Below are positions 63,723 to 64,000 of a stretch of DNA of 64,000 bases, one piece after another. The position numbers and the translations under genes are program-made. This DNA comes from Prorocentrum cordatum (Eukaryota > Sar > Dinophyceae > Prorocentrales > Prorocentraceae). The notes under the pieces were generated by a model. That model saw only the letters and a program-made list of their open reading frames with translations. It ran no database searches and was not told where the DNA came from. The first letter of the stretch is position 1, and each line of letters starts with the position of its first letter. The DNA is taken from the NCBI GenBank assembly GCA_963575745.1, contig CAUYUJ010017877.1:148145-212144 (forward strand), given 5' to 3'.

Positions 63723-64000
63723 CTGCTACTACCACTGCTCCCATCACTCCTACTCGTTCACTCCACACACTACAACTACTACTTCACTGTTACCACTACT
63801 ACCATCACTACTACTTCTACTGCTACTACTACTGTTACTATTACTGCTGCTGCTGCTGTTGCTGCTGCTAGTGTAGCTGTTGCTACTGCAACTACTGGCA
63901 GTGCCACTGCGACTGCCGCTGATGTTGCCACTGCGACTGCCACTGCGAATCCGAATGCGACTGCGAGAACACCAGAATTCTACAACAGCGCTCTTACATG
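63723..64000. repeat. Mixed TAC/TGC and ACTGCG short repeats
   Basis: Degenerate TAC, CTG and then 'gccactgcgactgccgctga' hexamer-like units to the window end. No gene seen. Confidence 0.75.

Overview
This window looks like nuclear DNA of a dinoflagellate. The best evidence is four relics of the dinoflagellate trans-spliced leader (DinoSL, 22 nt, beginning D-CCGTAGCC and ending TTTTGGCTCAAG). One at 17505-17526 (minus strand) matches 21 of 22 positions. Three others lie 51-97 nt upstream of intronless open reading frames. Other features agree: GC-rich DNA dominated by simple repeats and minisatellites, degenerate retroelements with frameshifts at homopolymers, a PIF1-type helicase end fused to Cys-rich zinc ribbons, and almost no ordinary gene density. 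I cannot name the species.

Layout. 1-3.4 kb: minisatellite, AACCGG and AGCACC hexanucleotide arrays, then a long TCC tract. 3.4-8.3 kb: no recognisable gene, a 241-bp tandem repeat and a GGA tract. 8.3-12.4 kb: a decayed non-LTR retrotransposon on the minus strand (ORF1, APE endonuclease, reverse transcriptase). 12.5-17.5 kb: a second, older retroelement on the minus strand, bounded by an A-rich tail (12523-12540) and a spliced-leader relic (17505-17526). 17.5-52 kb: a repeat desert with CCAAGA-type short repeats, minisatellites, microsatellites, a 50-bp perfect palindrome, a 386-bp tandem repeat, an RNase H fragment at 43.1-44.2 kb and an about 97-bp minisatellite of some 25 copies at 48.6-51.2 kb. 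51.3-52.7 kb: a helicase/zinc-ribbon pseudogene. 53-55.6 kb: CAT and ATGCT repeats. 56.5-57.5 kb: an intact 338-residue multi-pass transporter of the drug/metabolite transporter type, the best gene here. 58.3-59.0 kb: a 0.7-kb element with 44-bp terminal inverted repeats and five internal palindromes. 60.3-62.6 kb: two head-to-tail intronless genes, each just downstream of a spliced-leader relic. The end is a TAC tract and a 37-bp minisatellite.

The least expected content is a set of small non-autonomous inverted-repeat elements, each seen in two or three copies here: family A (18275-18422, 29288-29433; exact 6-bp target duplications), family B (27623, 32806, 40224), family C (29446-29638, 47303-47493) and family D (46741-46907 plus a partial copy at 59677). 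I do not recognise any of them from published families. Four further non-inverted dispersed repeats also occur as pairs. There is no sign of an operon or a metabolic cluster. The few genes look like independent reinserted cDNAs in a sea of repeats.
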